Source of the DNA: Psychrobacillus lasiicapitis
GTDB taxonomy: Bacteria; Bacillota; Bacilli; Bacillales_A; Planococcaceae
Length of the DNA: 64,000 nucleotides
Assembly: GCF_006861795.1 (NCBI RefSeq)
Contig: NZ_VDGH01000007.1
Location: 224,375-288,374, forward strand
Direction of reading: 5' to 3'
Shown: in pieces, positions 51,730-60,171 of the stretch
Layout of the letters: every line of letters starts with the position of its first letter
How positions within the stretch are numbered: the stretch's first letter is position 1
Position numbers and translations under genes: made by a program
Notes under the pieces: generated by a model
Told to the model about the DNA's origin: nothing
The model's database searches: none
The model's input: the letters and a program-made list of their open reading frames with translations, nothing else

Positions 51730-52083
51730 ATGATTACAGGAATAGGTTTAGACATAACCGAATTATCTAGAATAAAAAAATTAACAGAAAAAACAAGTAA
51801 ATTTGAAGCAAGAATTTTAACGAATCAAGAAATTGCACAAATGCAAAATTTATCTGCTACACGACAATTAGAATTTCTAGCGGGAAGGTTTGCAGCAAAA
51901 GAAGCATTTTCGAAAGCGTTAGGAACGGGAATAGGAAAAGAATGTAGTTTTCATGATATTGAAATTCTCAAGGAAAATAACGGGAAACCAAGTCTTTATT
52001 TTAAAGGAAACCAAGTGAATGGCTTTGTTTCTATTACTCATACAAAAGAATATGTAGCTGCTCAAGTAATTCTCCAATCATAA
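51730..52083 (+). CDS. acpS: Holo-[acyl-carrier-protein] synthase AcpS
   Basis: 117 residues; transfers 4'-phosphopantetheine from CoA to the serine of ACP. Mg/CoA site residues: Asp8 in MITGIGLDITELSRI and the Glu in FLAGRFAAKEAFSKALGTG; ISITHTKEYV closes the trimer interface. AAAGGAG precedes the ATG. It begins the conserved acpS-ydcC-alr-ndoAI-ndoA run. Confidence 0.96.
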   Translation: MITGIGLDITELSRIKKLTEKTSKFEARILTNQEIAQMQNLSATRQLEFLAGRFAAKEAFSKALGTGIGKECSFHDIEILKENNGKPSLYFKGNQVNGFVSITHTKEYVAAQVILQS

Positions 52084-52141
52084 CCGGTCGTCCAACTACA
52101 TACAATGAACGAACGCAGTGATAATAGAAAGGATGGACTGA

Positions 52142-53167
52142 TTGAAAAGCCGAGTGGCCAAACTGTTATTTGTATTAGCAATGATGATCCTGGTACTATC
52201 TGCATGTGGAGCTGAGTCAAAAGAAGATGTATTAAAAAAATTGAGTAATAAGTGGGTGGATGCAAAAGGATATGAGTTAACTGCGGAGATGAGCATCTTA
52301 ACTGGTCAAGAGCCGAGAGTGTATGACGTGGAAGTTTGGCATACAAAGCCTGATTTTTATCGCGTGAAAGTATCTGATGCGAATGCGGAAAATACACAAA
52401 TGATCGTACGTAACACAGAGGGAGTTTTTGTTGTAACACCAGCGCTTAACAAAACGTATAAGTTTCAAAGTAACTGGCCAGCGGAAAATAGCCAAGCATA
52501 TCTAATAGGTTCGCTTGCGCAAGATATTAAAAAAGATAAAAATTCTACATTCAAAGAAGAAGGAAATAACTATGTATTTGAAACGAAAACCTCTAATAAT
52601 CACAAAAACATGCTACCAACTCAAAGAATCTATATTGATAAAAAGACTTTATTGCCAAAAGATGTTGCGATCTTAAATGAAAATAAAGAAGAACAAATTC
52701 ATATAAAATTTAAACAGGTATCACTTGGGAAAGCGCATGCAGCAGGAGATTACAAGATTGAACAGTCAGCACCAACTGGAAAAACGGAAGAGGGCACTGT
52801 AGAAGCTTCAGCGGAAATGGAAAACAAAGAGTTTGAAACACATTACCCAATGATTAAGTGGGAAGGTGTTCACTTAATCGATGAAAAAGAGATGAAAGTA
52901 GAAGACGATAGACGAGTTATTTTAACCTTCAGCGGTGAGAAAGAATTTACAATTATTCAGCAGCTAAGCGATCCAAGCGTATCTTCTACAATCCCAGTAT
53001 TCGCACCAGGGGATCCTGTGGATTTAGGTGTAGCTGTTGGAGCGGTAACGGATAAATCGCTTACTTGGGAACAGGATGGAATGTCATTCTTCATCGCCTC
53101 TACATCATTAACGAAAGAAGAAATGATTGAAGTTGCATCATCTATGACGATAGCTGGATTGAAATAA
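52142..53167 (+). CDS. ydcC: LolA-like outer-surface lipoprotein YdcC
   Basis: 341 residues with a lipoprotein signal (LAMMILVLSAC, lipidated Cys22) and a LolA/DUF4367-like beta-sheet domain (YELTAEMSILTGQEPRVYDVEVWHTKPDFYRV.., QRIYIDKKTLLPKDVAI). In B. subtilis ydcC lies between acpS and alr and has been linked to sporulation; here the position is the same. The start is TTG 52142 with AAAGGA upstream. Molecular role unknown. Confidence 0.88.
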   Translation: MKSRVAKLLFVLAMMILVLSACGAESKEDVLKKLSNKWVDAKGYELTAEMSILTGQEPRVYDVEVWHTKPDFYRVKVSDANAENTQMIVRNTEGVFVVTPALNKTYKFQSNWPAENSQAYLIGSLAQDIKKDKNSTFKEEGNNYVFETKTSNNHKNMLPTQRIYIDKKTLLPKDVAILNENKEEQIHIKFKQVSLGKAHAAGDYKIEQSAPTGKTEEGTVEASAEMENKEFETHYPMIKWEGVHLIDEKEMKVEDDRRVILTFSGEKEFTIIQQLSDPSVSSTIPVFAPGDPVDLGVAVGAVTDKSLTWEQDGMSFFIASTSLTKEEMIEVASSMTIAGLK

Positions 53168-53248
53168 ATTTCTATTTGACGACTTCTTCTCACTAGTAGG
53201 ATAATGAAACGAATAATAGTAAAACATACGGAAAAAGAGGGAAGTCTC

Positions 53249-54355
53249 ATGTCTCAGTCATACTACCGTCCAACATTTATTCAAGTAGATTTACAAGCCA
53301 TCAAGTCTAATATTAAGCACTTAAAAGAAAAATTACAAAAGCATACAAGCATAATGGCCATCGTAAAAGCAAATGCGTATGGCCACGGGGCAATTGAAGT
53401 TGCAAATGCAGCCTTACAAGCAGGAGCTACTCTATTAGCCGTCGCCTCCCCGGAGGAATCGGTCCAGTTAAGAGATGCAGGAGTTACTGCTGATATACTT
53501 GTTCTCGGAGCTTCCCCAATCTCTTTTTTACCTATTGCATCAGAACGCAACATCACATTAACAGCATATTCCTACGAGTGGTTATTTGCTACACGTCATT
53601 TTACAAAATCATTTAAAACGCATATTAAAATCGACAGTGGTATGGGTCGAATTGGCTTTGTACAGCAGGAAGAATTGCAGAAAGCACTTGTTTTTGTACG
53701 CGATAGAAAGTGGATAAACGTAACGGGGGTTTTTACCCATTTTTCGACAGCAGACGAAGAGGATGCTACTCATTTTAAGAAACAAATCGCTGCATTCGAA
53801 CAGATGCTTGATTTATTTGAGCAACGACCAGCGATTGTCCACACTTCTAATAGTGCTGCTACGCTTAGAAATCCTAGTCAAGATTGGGATGCTGTACGTT
53901 TTGGTATATCGATGTACGGAATTGCACCGTCTCCCTGGATCGATGAAAACCTCCCATTTCCATTGGAAAGAGCACTTTCGCTACATACGGAAGTAGTGCA
54001 TGTGAAGAGAGTGAAAAAAGGTACTTCGATTGGCTATGGTGCATCATATACGGCTTCATCGGATGAATGGATTGCAACCCTACCGATTGGTTATGCAGAT
54101 GGACTGCTTCGAAAATTGCATAACCAATCCGTATTAATAAAAGGAAAAAGAATGCCGATCGTCGGAAAAATTTGTATGGATCAATGTATGATCCGCTTAG
54201 ATGAACAGGTGGATATCGGTGAAAAAGTAGTGTTGCTAGGGAAACAAATGAATGAAGAGATTAGGATAGAAGAATGGGCAAACGCTTTGCAGACAATACC
54301 ATATGAAATTTGCTGCACCTTTTCCAATAGACTTCCTAGATTATATAGTGAATAA
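53249..54355 (+). CDS. alr: Alanine racemase
   Basis: 368 residues, PLP enzyme converting L-Ala to D-Ala for peptidoglycan. Schiff-base Lys40 in AIVKANAYGHGA, catalytic Tyr263 in SIGYGASYTA, and GKICMDQCMIRLD in the C-terminal barrel are intact. ATG 53249 has AGAGGGAAG upstream; the frame is open to 53204 without a site. Together with ddl and murF upstream it supplies D-Ala-D-Ala. It is followed by the ndoAI/ndoA toxin-antitoxin pair as in B. subtilis. Confidence 0.96.
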   Translation: MSQSYYRPTFIQVDLQAIKSNIKHLKEKLQKHTSIMAIVKANAYGHGAIEVANAALQAGATLLAVASPEESVQLRDAGVTADILVLGASPISFLPIASERNITLTAYSYEWLFATRHFTKSFKTHIKIDSGMGRIGFVQQEELQKALVFVRDRKWINVTGVFTHFSTADEEDATHFKKQIAAFEQMLDLFEQRPAIVHTSNSAATLRNPSQDWDAVRFGISMYGIAPSPWIDENLPFPLERALSLHTEVVHVKRVKKGTSIGYGASYTASSDEWIATLPIGYADGLLRKLHNQSVLIKGKRMPIVGKICMDQCMIRLDEQVDIGEKVVLLGKQMNEEIRIEEWANALQTIPYEICCTFSNRLPRLYSE

Positions 54356-54487
54356 TTCTTCGACAAAACTCGAACTTAGTGAATGATTTGTCTAACCATT
54401 TCTTATAATGTCTTTTATTATGCCTCTAGTAATGGTAAGATTAAGTATATTGTCATATAGGGAAATGTTTTGTCGGAGGTGTTTGCT

Positions 54488-54769
54488 GTGGTAAGTGGAA
54501 AAAAGAAAAAGGAAGCAGTTATAGAGCTTCCAAAGCAAATGGTTAATGAAGGAGTAAAGGTTGTCAAACGATCATTCGCTACTAGTGAAAATATAGCTCG
54601 TGTCCAAGCAAATGAATACATTAAGAAAGGCCAGGCAAATCTTATAAGAGAAGCGATGATGAAAGGTTATGTTGAAATGTCTCATATAAACTTATCCATA
54701 AGTTCGGAATGTTTACATGCGGAATATGAAGCGCAACATACGACAGAGCGACTCGTAAGTGGAGGATGA
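54488..54769 (+). CDS. ndoAI: Antitoxin EndoAI (MazE-type, ribbon-helix-helix)
   Basis: 93 residues. Neutralises the EndoA/MazF toxin. The C-terminal toxin-binding part is typical: [15 protein letters not shown] and the ending ERLVSGG, almost the same as B. subtilis EndoAI. The N-terminal ribbon-helix-helix part ([26 protein letters not shown]) is divergent and somewhat long. Start GTG 54488 after GGAGGTG. The stop is 4 bp before the toxin start codon. Confidence 0.9.
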   Translation: MVSGKKKKEAVIELPKQMVNEGVKVVKRSFATSENIARVQANEYIKKGQANLIREAMMKGYVEMSHINLSISSECLHAEYEAQHTTERLVSGG

Positions 54770-54773
54770 AAAC

Positions 54774-55124
54774 TTGATCGTAAAACGTGGGGACGTTTTT
54801 TTTGCAGATTTATCACCTGTAATCGGGTCTGAACAAGGTGGAACCAGACCCGTTTTGGTGATTCAAAATGATATAGGAAATCGATTCAGTCCTACTGTTA
54901 TCATTGCAGCAATTACCGCACAAATTCAAAAAGCAAAATTACCAACACATGTGGAAATCAATGCGAAACAGTACGATTTTGAACGAGATTCAGTTATCTT
55001 GCTAGAACAATTGCGTACAATAGACAAATCTAGGCTGACGGATAAAATTACACATTTAGATGAAGATGTTATGTGTGAAGTTGATCATGCATTAGGTATT
55101 AGCTTAGGAATTGTAAAATTTTAA
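54774..55124 (+). CDS. ndoA: mRNA interferase EndoA (MazF/PemK family toxin)
   Basis: 116 residues; ribosome-independent endoribonuclease cutting at U^ACAU in B. subtilis. Nearly invariant family blocks: [32 protein letters not shown] with the catalytic Arg, [24 protein letters not shown] with Thr, and [15 protein letters not shown]. The start is TTG 54774 with GGAGG upstream, matching the B. subtilis N-terminus (MIVKRGDVYF). It ends before a terminator that separates it from the rsb operon. Confidence 0.96.
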   Translation: MIVKRGDVFFADLSPVIGSEQGGTRPVLVIQNDIGNRFSPTVIIAAITAQIQKAKLPTHVEINAKQYDFERDSVILLEQLRTIDKSRLTDKITHLDEDVMCEVDHALGISLGIVKF

Positions 55125-55135
55125 TACATAGACAA

Positions 55136-55180
55136 AACGCAATGTGTAGCCGACAAATACGCATTGTGTTTTTTATTTTT
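55136..55180 (+). terminator. ndoA terminator
   Basis: AACGCAATGT with GCATTGTGTT (two wobble pairs) followed by TTTTATTTTTT. Confidence 0.75.
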
Positions 55181-55260
55181 TACCTTAAAAGATGTAAATC
55201 AGCTCACTATTCGTTAAACTATAGGTACGACTATTTAAAAGAGGAGATGTACGACAAAGT

Positions 55261-56091
55261 ATGAATAGAGAAATAGCAATATACATTCAAAAAAATATAG
55301 ATAAAATTTTAGAAAGATGGAAAGCAAAAATGGAGGACGATCAAGACGACCGTTTCTTTCAAATAATGTCCGACCAAGTTATTGACACAACTGTTCGAGA
55401 ATTTGGGGAACTGATGGTTTCTAGTTTAACGGCAAGTGAAGAAACCTATGATGAAAAGCTGAAGGATTTTTCTGTGCAAATTGTTCGTTATGGCTGGTCG
55501 ATCACTTTTGTACTCAGAGCTCTTAACAATTTCTCAGAAGTAATTTACGAAGAAATGGAAGAAGAGGGGTCGCTAAATGAAAGTAATTATAAATCATTTA
55601 GAGAAGTACTGACAAATTGGATAACACCACTTAACCAGAGTGTCGTCGATGCATATTCAAAAGTATGGGAAAAAACCGTGAATTTACAAAAGATTGCCTT
55701 ACAAGAGCTCTCAGCATCTCTAATTCCCGTATTTGATAAAATCTCTGTCATGCCGTTAGTAGGTACGATTGATACGGAACGTGCAAAGCTCATTATGGAA
55801 AACTTACTACAAGGTGTGGTAAAACATCGTGCAGAGGTTGTTCTGCTAGATATCACTGGTGTTCCAGTGGTAGATACGATGGTTGCACATCATATTATCC
55901 AGGCGGCGGACGCCGTTCGTTTAGTAGGTGCCAAATGTATGTTGGTAGGAATTCGTCCTGAAATTGCACAAACAATCGTAACACTTGGTATAAATTTGAC
56001 TGACTTTACTACGACAAGTACATTGCAAAGAGGAATGGAACAAGCCCTGGCTTTAACAAATAGAGCAATTGTAGAGGTGAACGTAAAATGA
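55261..56091 (+). CDS. rsbR: Stressosome protein RsbR
   Basis: 276 residues. N-terminal non-haem globin-like sensor domain (residues ~1-135) and C-terminal STAS domain with the two RsbT-phosphorylated threonines, Thr172 (GTIDTERAK) and Thr206 ([10 protein letters not shown]), matching Thr171/Thr205 of B. subtilis RsbRA. It forms the stressosome with RsbS and sequesters RsbT until environmental stress. Its stop overlaps the rsbS start. First gene of the rsb operon; the ribosome site AGAGGAG is 12 bp from the ATG, a wide spacing. Confidence 0.95.
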   Translation: MNREIAIYIQKNIDKILERWKAKMEDDQDDRFFQIMSDQVIDTTVREFGELMVSSLTASEETYDEKLKDFSVQIVRYGWSITFVLRALNNFSEVIYEEMEEEGSLNESNYKSFREVLTNWITPLNQSVVDAYSKVWEKTVNLQKIALQELSASLIPVFDKISVMPLVGTIDTERAKLIMENLLQGVVKHRAEVVLLDITGVPVVDTMVAHHIIQAADAVRLVGAKCMLVGIRPEIAQTIVTLGINLTDFTTTSTLQRGMEQALALTNRAIVEVNVK

Positions 56092-56450
56092 TGACAAGAA
56101 TTCCAATTTTAAAATTAAGAGAATGCCTAATCGTTTCAATTCAATGGGAATTAGATGATCAAACTGCGTTAGCATTTCAAGAAGATTTGCTTGCAAAATT
56201 ACACACGACCGCTGCAAGGGGAGTAGTACTTGACCTGACTCCAATCGACTTTATCGACTCATTCATCGCAAAAGTACTAGGAGATGTTATTAATATGTCG
56301 GGGTTAATGGGGGCAAAAGTAGTTATTACAGGTATTCAGCCTGCTGTTGCCATTACATTAATCGAGCTGGGTATTAGATTAGAAAATGTGGTAACAGCAC
56401 TAGATTTAGAAAATGGATTGGAAAAATTAGAACGAGAATTGGAGGACTAG
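56088..56450 (+). CDS. rsbS: Stressosome antagonist RsbS
   Basis: 120 residues, a single STAS domain. The RsbT-phosphorylated serine is Ser58 in [17 protein letters not shown] (Ser59 in B. subtilis). Two adjacent ATG codons overlap the rsbR stop behind GAGGTG. Scaffold of the stressosome core with RsbR; unphosphorylated RsbS holds RsbT. Confidence 0.95.
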   Translation: MMTRIPILKLRECLIVSIQWELDDQTALAFQEDLLAKLHTTAARGVVLDLTPIDFIDSFIAKVLGDVINMSGLMGAKVVITGIQPAVAITLIELGIRLENVVTALDLENGLEKLERELED

Positions 56451-56456
56451 TCCATT

Positions 56457-56858
56457 ATGAACTTAAGGTCTTCTGTTGATATCATAACTGAGTGGGATAT
56501 TGTTGCTGCTAGACAGCTTGGAAGAAATGAAGCGAAGGATGTAGGTTTCGGTACAGTTGACCAAGCTAGAATTACAACAGCGATTAGTGAACTTGCTCGT
56601 AATATTTATTTATATGCAGGAAAAGGTAACATAGAAATAAAACAAATTGCAGAAGGCAATCTTAAAGGGTTACAAGTCATTGCATCTGACAAAGGCCCAG
56701 GAATAGCAGATGTCCGTAAAGTGATGGAAGATGGATTTACAACATCCGGTGGATTAGGTGCAGGACTTCCGGGAGTAAAGCGACTTATGGATGACTTTAA
56801 GATTGAAACAGTTTTTGGAGAAGGTACGGTGATTAGTGCAACAAAGTGGTTGAGGTAA
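56457..56858 (+). CDS. rsbT: Switch kinase RsbT
   Basis: 133 residues, GHKL-type serine/threonine kinase. N box TTAISELARNIYLYA, G1 box VIASDKGPGIADV and G2 box TSGGLGAGLPGVKRLMD are visible. On stress it phosphorylates RsbR/RsbS, is released and activates the phosphatase RsbU encoded next. GGAGG precedes the ATG 6 bp after rsbS. Confidence 0.96.
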   Translation: MNLRSSVDIITEWDIVAARQLGRNEAKDVGFGTVDQARITTAISELARNIYLYAGKGNIEIKQIAEGNLKGLQVIASDKGPGIADVRKVMEDGFTTSGGLGAGLPGVKRLMDDFKIETVFGEGTVISATKWLR

Positions 56859-56874
56859 GGAAGGTGAAGCAAAT

Positions 56875-57870
56875 ATGGAAGAGTTTAAAAAACAATATAA
56901 AAAAATATTAGAACAGTATATATTGAAACAGACGGAACATAATTTATATGAAGGTCAAAATATTAGTAGACAACTAATACAGAAAAATATCTCTCCTGAG
57001 GAAGTAATTAGTATACATAAGGCATCGCTAGAAGAGATTATGTCTGATTTAGATGGAGATGTACAACATTCTTTTGATCTACTCATTGAAGTAATGATAC
57101 GTTATGGATTGGCACTTAAAGAACATCAGACGTTGATACAAAAACAGCAAAATATTAAGATGGAGATGGAACTTGCTGCTAATGTGCAACAAACATTGTT
57201 AAAAACGAAAGTACCAAAAGAAATCGATTTAGATATCGGTATTATAACTGTTCCCGCCAAAGAAATGAATGGAGACTATGCACACTTTTTACATGACAAC
57301 ACACATGTAGGCATAGCAGTAGCAGATGTTATCGGAAAAGGTATCCCTGCTGCACTATGTATGTCCATGATTAAATATGGTATGGACAGTTTAGACGGAG
57401 CTGAAACAGATCCAGTGATTGTTTTAGATGTGATCAATCGAATCGTAGAGAAAAGCGTAAGTGACTCAATGTTCATTTCCATGTTTTACGGAAAGTATGA
57501 TACTTCGAAAAGTGAATTTACGTATGCTTCGGCTGGACATGAACCTCCACTTTTTTACTGCTCAGAGACATCTAGTTTTACCGAGCTACAAGCAAAAGGT
57601 CTACTCTTAGGAGTCATTCCAAATGTAAAATATGAACAACAATCCATTACACTAAACAAAGGCGATTTTGTTGTGATGATGACAGACGGGGTAACAGAAT
57701 GTCGTTCTAAAGAAGGCTTCATCGAGCAAAAAACGATTATGGATATTATTGAAAATGTTAGAGATCAGCCTGCCCAAGAAATGGTAGAGTATGTATTTCA
57801 TAAGTTGGAAGAATTACAAGACTTTGAACAACGAGATGATTTCACCCTTGTGATTTTCAAAAAAATATAG
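56875..57870 (+). CDS. rsbU: Environmental-stress phosphatase RsbU
   Basis: 331 residues. An N-terminal RsbT-binding four-helix domain (residues ~1-85), a coiled linker, and a C-terminal PP2C-like (SpoIIE) domain with metal-binding NGDYAHFLHDNTHVGIAVADVIGKGIPAAL and late motif VVMMTDGVTECR. When bound by RsbT it dephosphorylates RsbV, freeing sigma-B. There is no PAS domain, so the energy branch (RsbQP) is separate or absent. A sigma-B promoter follows its stop. Confidence 0.95.
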   Translation: MEEFKKQYKKILEQYILKQTEHNLYEGQNISRQLIQKNISPEEVISIHKASLEEIMSDLDGDVQHSFDLLIEVMIRYGLALKEHQTLIQKQQNIKMEMELAANVQQTLLKTKVPKEIDLDIGIITVPAKEMNGDYAHFLHDNTHVGIAVADVIGKGIPAALCMSMIKYGMDSLDGAETDPVIVLDVINRIVEKSVSDSMFISMFYGKYDTSKSEFTYASAGHEPPLFYCSETSSFTELQAKGLLLGVIPNVKYEQQSITLNKGDFVVMMTDGVTECRSKEGFIEQKTIMDIIENVRDQPAQEMVEYVFHKLEELQDFEQRDDFTLVIFKKI

Positions 57871-57886
57871 TTTTTTTCGCAAAGAT

Positions 57887-57912
57887 GTTTAACTTTAGTT
57901 GAATCGTGGTAT
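57887..57912 (+). promoter_or_regulatory. Internal sigma-B promoter of the rsb operon
   Basis: GTTTAA, 14-bp spacer, TGGTAT, 36 bp before rsbV. Same place as the autoregulatory sigma-B promoter in B. subtilis. Confidence 0.8.
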
Positions 57913-57948
57913 TAAAACACTATATAGATAAAACGGGGGATAAAACAC

Positions 57949-58296
57949 ATGAATATTTCAGTTGAACTGCATCAAACAGACCTACTCACAGTTAATGGGA
58001 TTATTAAAGGAGAAATTGATGCATTTACAGCACCAACTTTAAGAGAAAAACTTGCAGAGATTGACTTAAAAGAAAACCTACAAGTGATAATAGACTTAAC
58101 GGATGTTTCCTACATGGACAGCACAGGGCTAGGAGTATTTGTTGGCTTTTACAAGAGCATAAATGCATCAAATAGTCATATGGAGCTAATCGGACTTTCA
58201 TCTCGTTTAAAACGATTGTTTGATATTACTGGATTAGGGGAAATTATGGATATTCAAGCGAGCAGTGGAGAGGTGAAAATAGATGAAACCGTTTGA
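57949..58296 (+). CDS. rsbV: Anti-anti-sigma factor RsbV
   Basis: 115-residue STAS protein. The serine phosphorylated by RsbW is Ser58 in DVSYMDSTGLGVFVGF. Unphosphorylated RsbV binds RsbW and releases sigma-B. It overlaps rsbW by 14 bp, and GGGG stands before the ATG. First gene of the sigma-B-autoregulated part of the operon. Confidence 0.96.
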   Translation: MNISVELHQTDLLTVNGIIKGEIDAFTAPTLREKLAEIDLKENLQVIIDLTDVSYMDSTGLGVFVGFYKSINASNSHMELIGLSSRLKRLFDITGLGEIMDIQASSGEVKIDETV

Positions 58297-58753
58297 TTAT
58301 GTTGAAATTCGAGTGCCAGCAAAGCCACAATATGTAAGCGTAGCGCGTTTAACGATTTCAGGTCTAGCCAATCGTGTTGGATTTACATATGACGAGATAG
58401 AAGATTTAAAAATAGCTGCGAGCGAAGCAATTACAAACGCTGTTCAACATGCGTATTCCGAAGAGGAAGATGGCGAAGTTGTCATTGGATGTGCTTTATA
58501 TGAAGAAAAAATGGAAATAATGGTAGCAGATCATGGAAAGAGCTTTAATTTCGAAGAAACAAAAGCTCAAGTTGGACCTTATAATGAATCGGAAGAAATA
58601 TCCTTTTTAAGAGAAGGTGGCCTTGGATTATATTTAATTGAGACATTAATGGACGAGGTGAAAGTTCATCAACAGGAAGGTGTAACTGTATTTATGACGA
58701 AGCATGTCGGAATAGAGCAGGTGGATGGTAATGTCAAACACATCTCTTCCTAA
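58283..58753 (+). CDS. rsbW: Anti-sigma-B factor / kinase RsbW
   Basis: 156-residue GHKL kinase. N box LKIAASEAITNAVQHAY, G1 MVADHGKSF and G2 REGGLGLYLIETLMDEV are intact. It binds sigma-B or phosphorylates RsbV depending on ATP and RsbV state. The start lies inside rsbV behind GGAGAGGTG, and the end overlaps sigB by 23 bp, so stoichiometry is set by coupled translation. Confidence 0.96.
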   Translation: MKPFDYVEIRVPAKPQYVSVARLTISGLANRVGFTYDEIEDLKIAASEAITNAVQHAYSEEEDGEVVIGCALYEEKMEIMVADHGKSFNFEETKAQVGPYNESEEISFLREGGLGLYLIETLMDEVKVHQQEGVTVFMTKHVGIEQVDGNVKHISS

Positions 58754-59516
58754 CAAGCAATCCAAGGAAAAAATTCTTGAATGGATAAGTGAATACCAAA
58801 ACACTGAGAGTGAAGAAGCTCAGACCAATTTAGTTTTAAATTATACAAGATTAGTTGAGTCCATCTCAAGAAAGTATTCAAATGGTAAATCCCATCATGA
58901 GGATATTGTACAAGTAGGAATGGTAGGACTGCTTGGTGCGATTCGAAGATATGATCCGACATTCGGTAAAAACTTTGAAGCATTTGCTATCCCCACAATC
59001 ATAGGTGAGATTAAACGTTTTCTTCGTGATAAGACATGGGCGGTACATGTGCCACGAAGAATAAAGGAGCTTGGCCCTCGGATCAGAGTAGCGGTAGAAA
59101 CGTTAACAAGCGAATTTCAACGCTCGCCTTTAGTTCCGGAAATTGCTGAATACTTAAACGTAGAAGTAGAAGATGTATTAGAAGCTATGGAAATGGGAAA
59201 AAGTTATCAAGCATTGTCCATGGACCACTCACTTGAATCAGATTCTGATGGAAGTACAATTACATTATTCGATGTAATTGGAAAAACAGACGGAGAGTTC
59301 GAAAAGACCGATCAACGGTTACTGGTAGCTAATGCTCTTGGTGTGTTATCTGATCGTGAAAAGGAAGTAATACAACTTACATACTTGGAGCAGCTGAGCC
59401 AGAAAGAGACAGGCGATCGACTTGGAATTTCTCAAATGCATGTTTCAAGAATTCAACGAAAAGCGATAAAAAAATTGCAAGAGGCAATATTAGCGTCAGG
59501 TGGAGTAGTAAAGTGA
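58731..59516 (+). CDS. sigB: General stress sigma factor sigma-B
   Basis: 261 residues, group 3 sigma-70 factor. Region 2 HEDIVQVGMVGLLGAIRRYDPTFGKNFEAFAIPTIIGEIKRFLRD and region 4 REKEVIQLTYLEQLSQKETGDRLGISQMHVSRIQRKAIKKL are complete. It directs transcription from GTTTAA/GGGTAT promoters, several of which occur in this window. I prefer ATG 58731, because AGGTGG is too close to the ATG at 58725. It overlaps rsbW and rsbX. Confidence 0.97.
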   Translation: MSNTSLPNKQSKEKILEWISEYQNTESEEAQTNLVLNYTRLVESISRKYSNGKSHHEDIVQVGMVGLLGAIRRYDPTFGKNFEAFAIPTIIGEIKRFLRDKTWAVHVPRRIKELGPRIRVAVETLTSEFQRSPLVPEIAEYLNVEVEDVLEAMEMGKSYQALSMDHSLESDSDGSTITLFDVIGKTDGEFEKTDQRLLVANALGVLSDREKEVIQLTYLEQLSQKETGDRLGISQMHVSRIQRKAIKKLQEAILASGGVVK

Positions 59517-60109
59517 AGAATTTTTCGGACGAAAAAGTTGAGCTGTTAGTATTTCAGGAAGCCAAGACGGGTAATTTAGAATCAGGAGATACATACTATG
59601 TATCGAAAAACGAAGACTTCATGCTGTGCGCTATTGCCGATGGTTTAGGAAATGGTCCAATTGCAAAAGAATCTGCAGATATTATTCCTGAGATTCTAGA
59701 GAAATATCCCGAAGAATCACTAGATGAATTATTATTGCGATGTAATGAACGAATGGTTCAAAAAAGAGGCGCAGCTGTTGCGATTGTGAAGATAGATTAT
59801 CATCTCCAAACTATCTCATACAGTTGCATAGGGAATATCAAATTTTATATGTACCAACGAGAAACAGATAAAATGTTATATCCCTTACCAGTAATGGGCT
59901 ATTTATCGGGAAGAAAACAAAAAGTAAAAACACAGACGTATGCATGTAAGAAAAATGACTTATTCATCTTACATTCTGATGGTGTAAACATGAATAGTCC
60001 CAAGAAAACGATAAAAAATGCACTTAATGCTAATTGTCTTTATCATTCGGTGCTTAATACAATAGAACATGGCGACGACGCTACGTTTATAGTAGGAAGC
60101 TTACTCTAG
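59513..60109 (+). CDS. rsbX: Phosphatase RsbX
   Basis: 198-residue PP2C-like phosphatase that dephosphorylates RsbR/RsbS and so resets the stressosome. Motifs: GDTYYVSKNEDFMLCAIADGLGNGPIAKESA and the late FILHSDGVNM. Start GTG 59513 overlaps the sigB stop (GTGA). Its stop codon lies within the terminator hairpin, closing the operon. Confidence 0.95.
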   Translation: MKNFSDEKVELLVFQEAKTGNLESGDTYYVSKNEDFMLCAIADGLGNGPIAKESADIIPEILEKYPEESLDELLLRCNERMVQKRGAAVAIVKIDYHLQTISYSCIGNIKFYMYQRETDKMLYPLPVMGYLSGRKQKVKTQTYACKKNDLFILHSDGVNMNSPKKTIKNALNANCLYHSVLNTIEHGDDATFIVGSLL

Positions 60110-60132
60110 GAGGCATTAGAGTAAGCTTTTTT
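60097..60132 (+). terminator. rsb operon terminator
   Basis: Perfect 12-bp stem AAGCTTACTCTA/TAGAGTAAGCTT followed by TTTTTG. Confidence 0.93.
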
Positions 60133-60171
60133 GTGTTAAAATAAATCTAATAAGGAAAGGGTGTGTTTGTT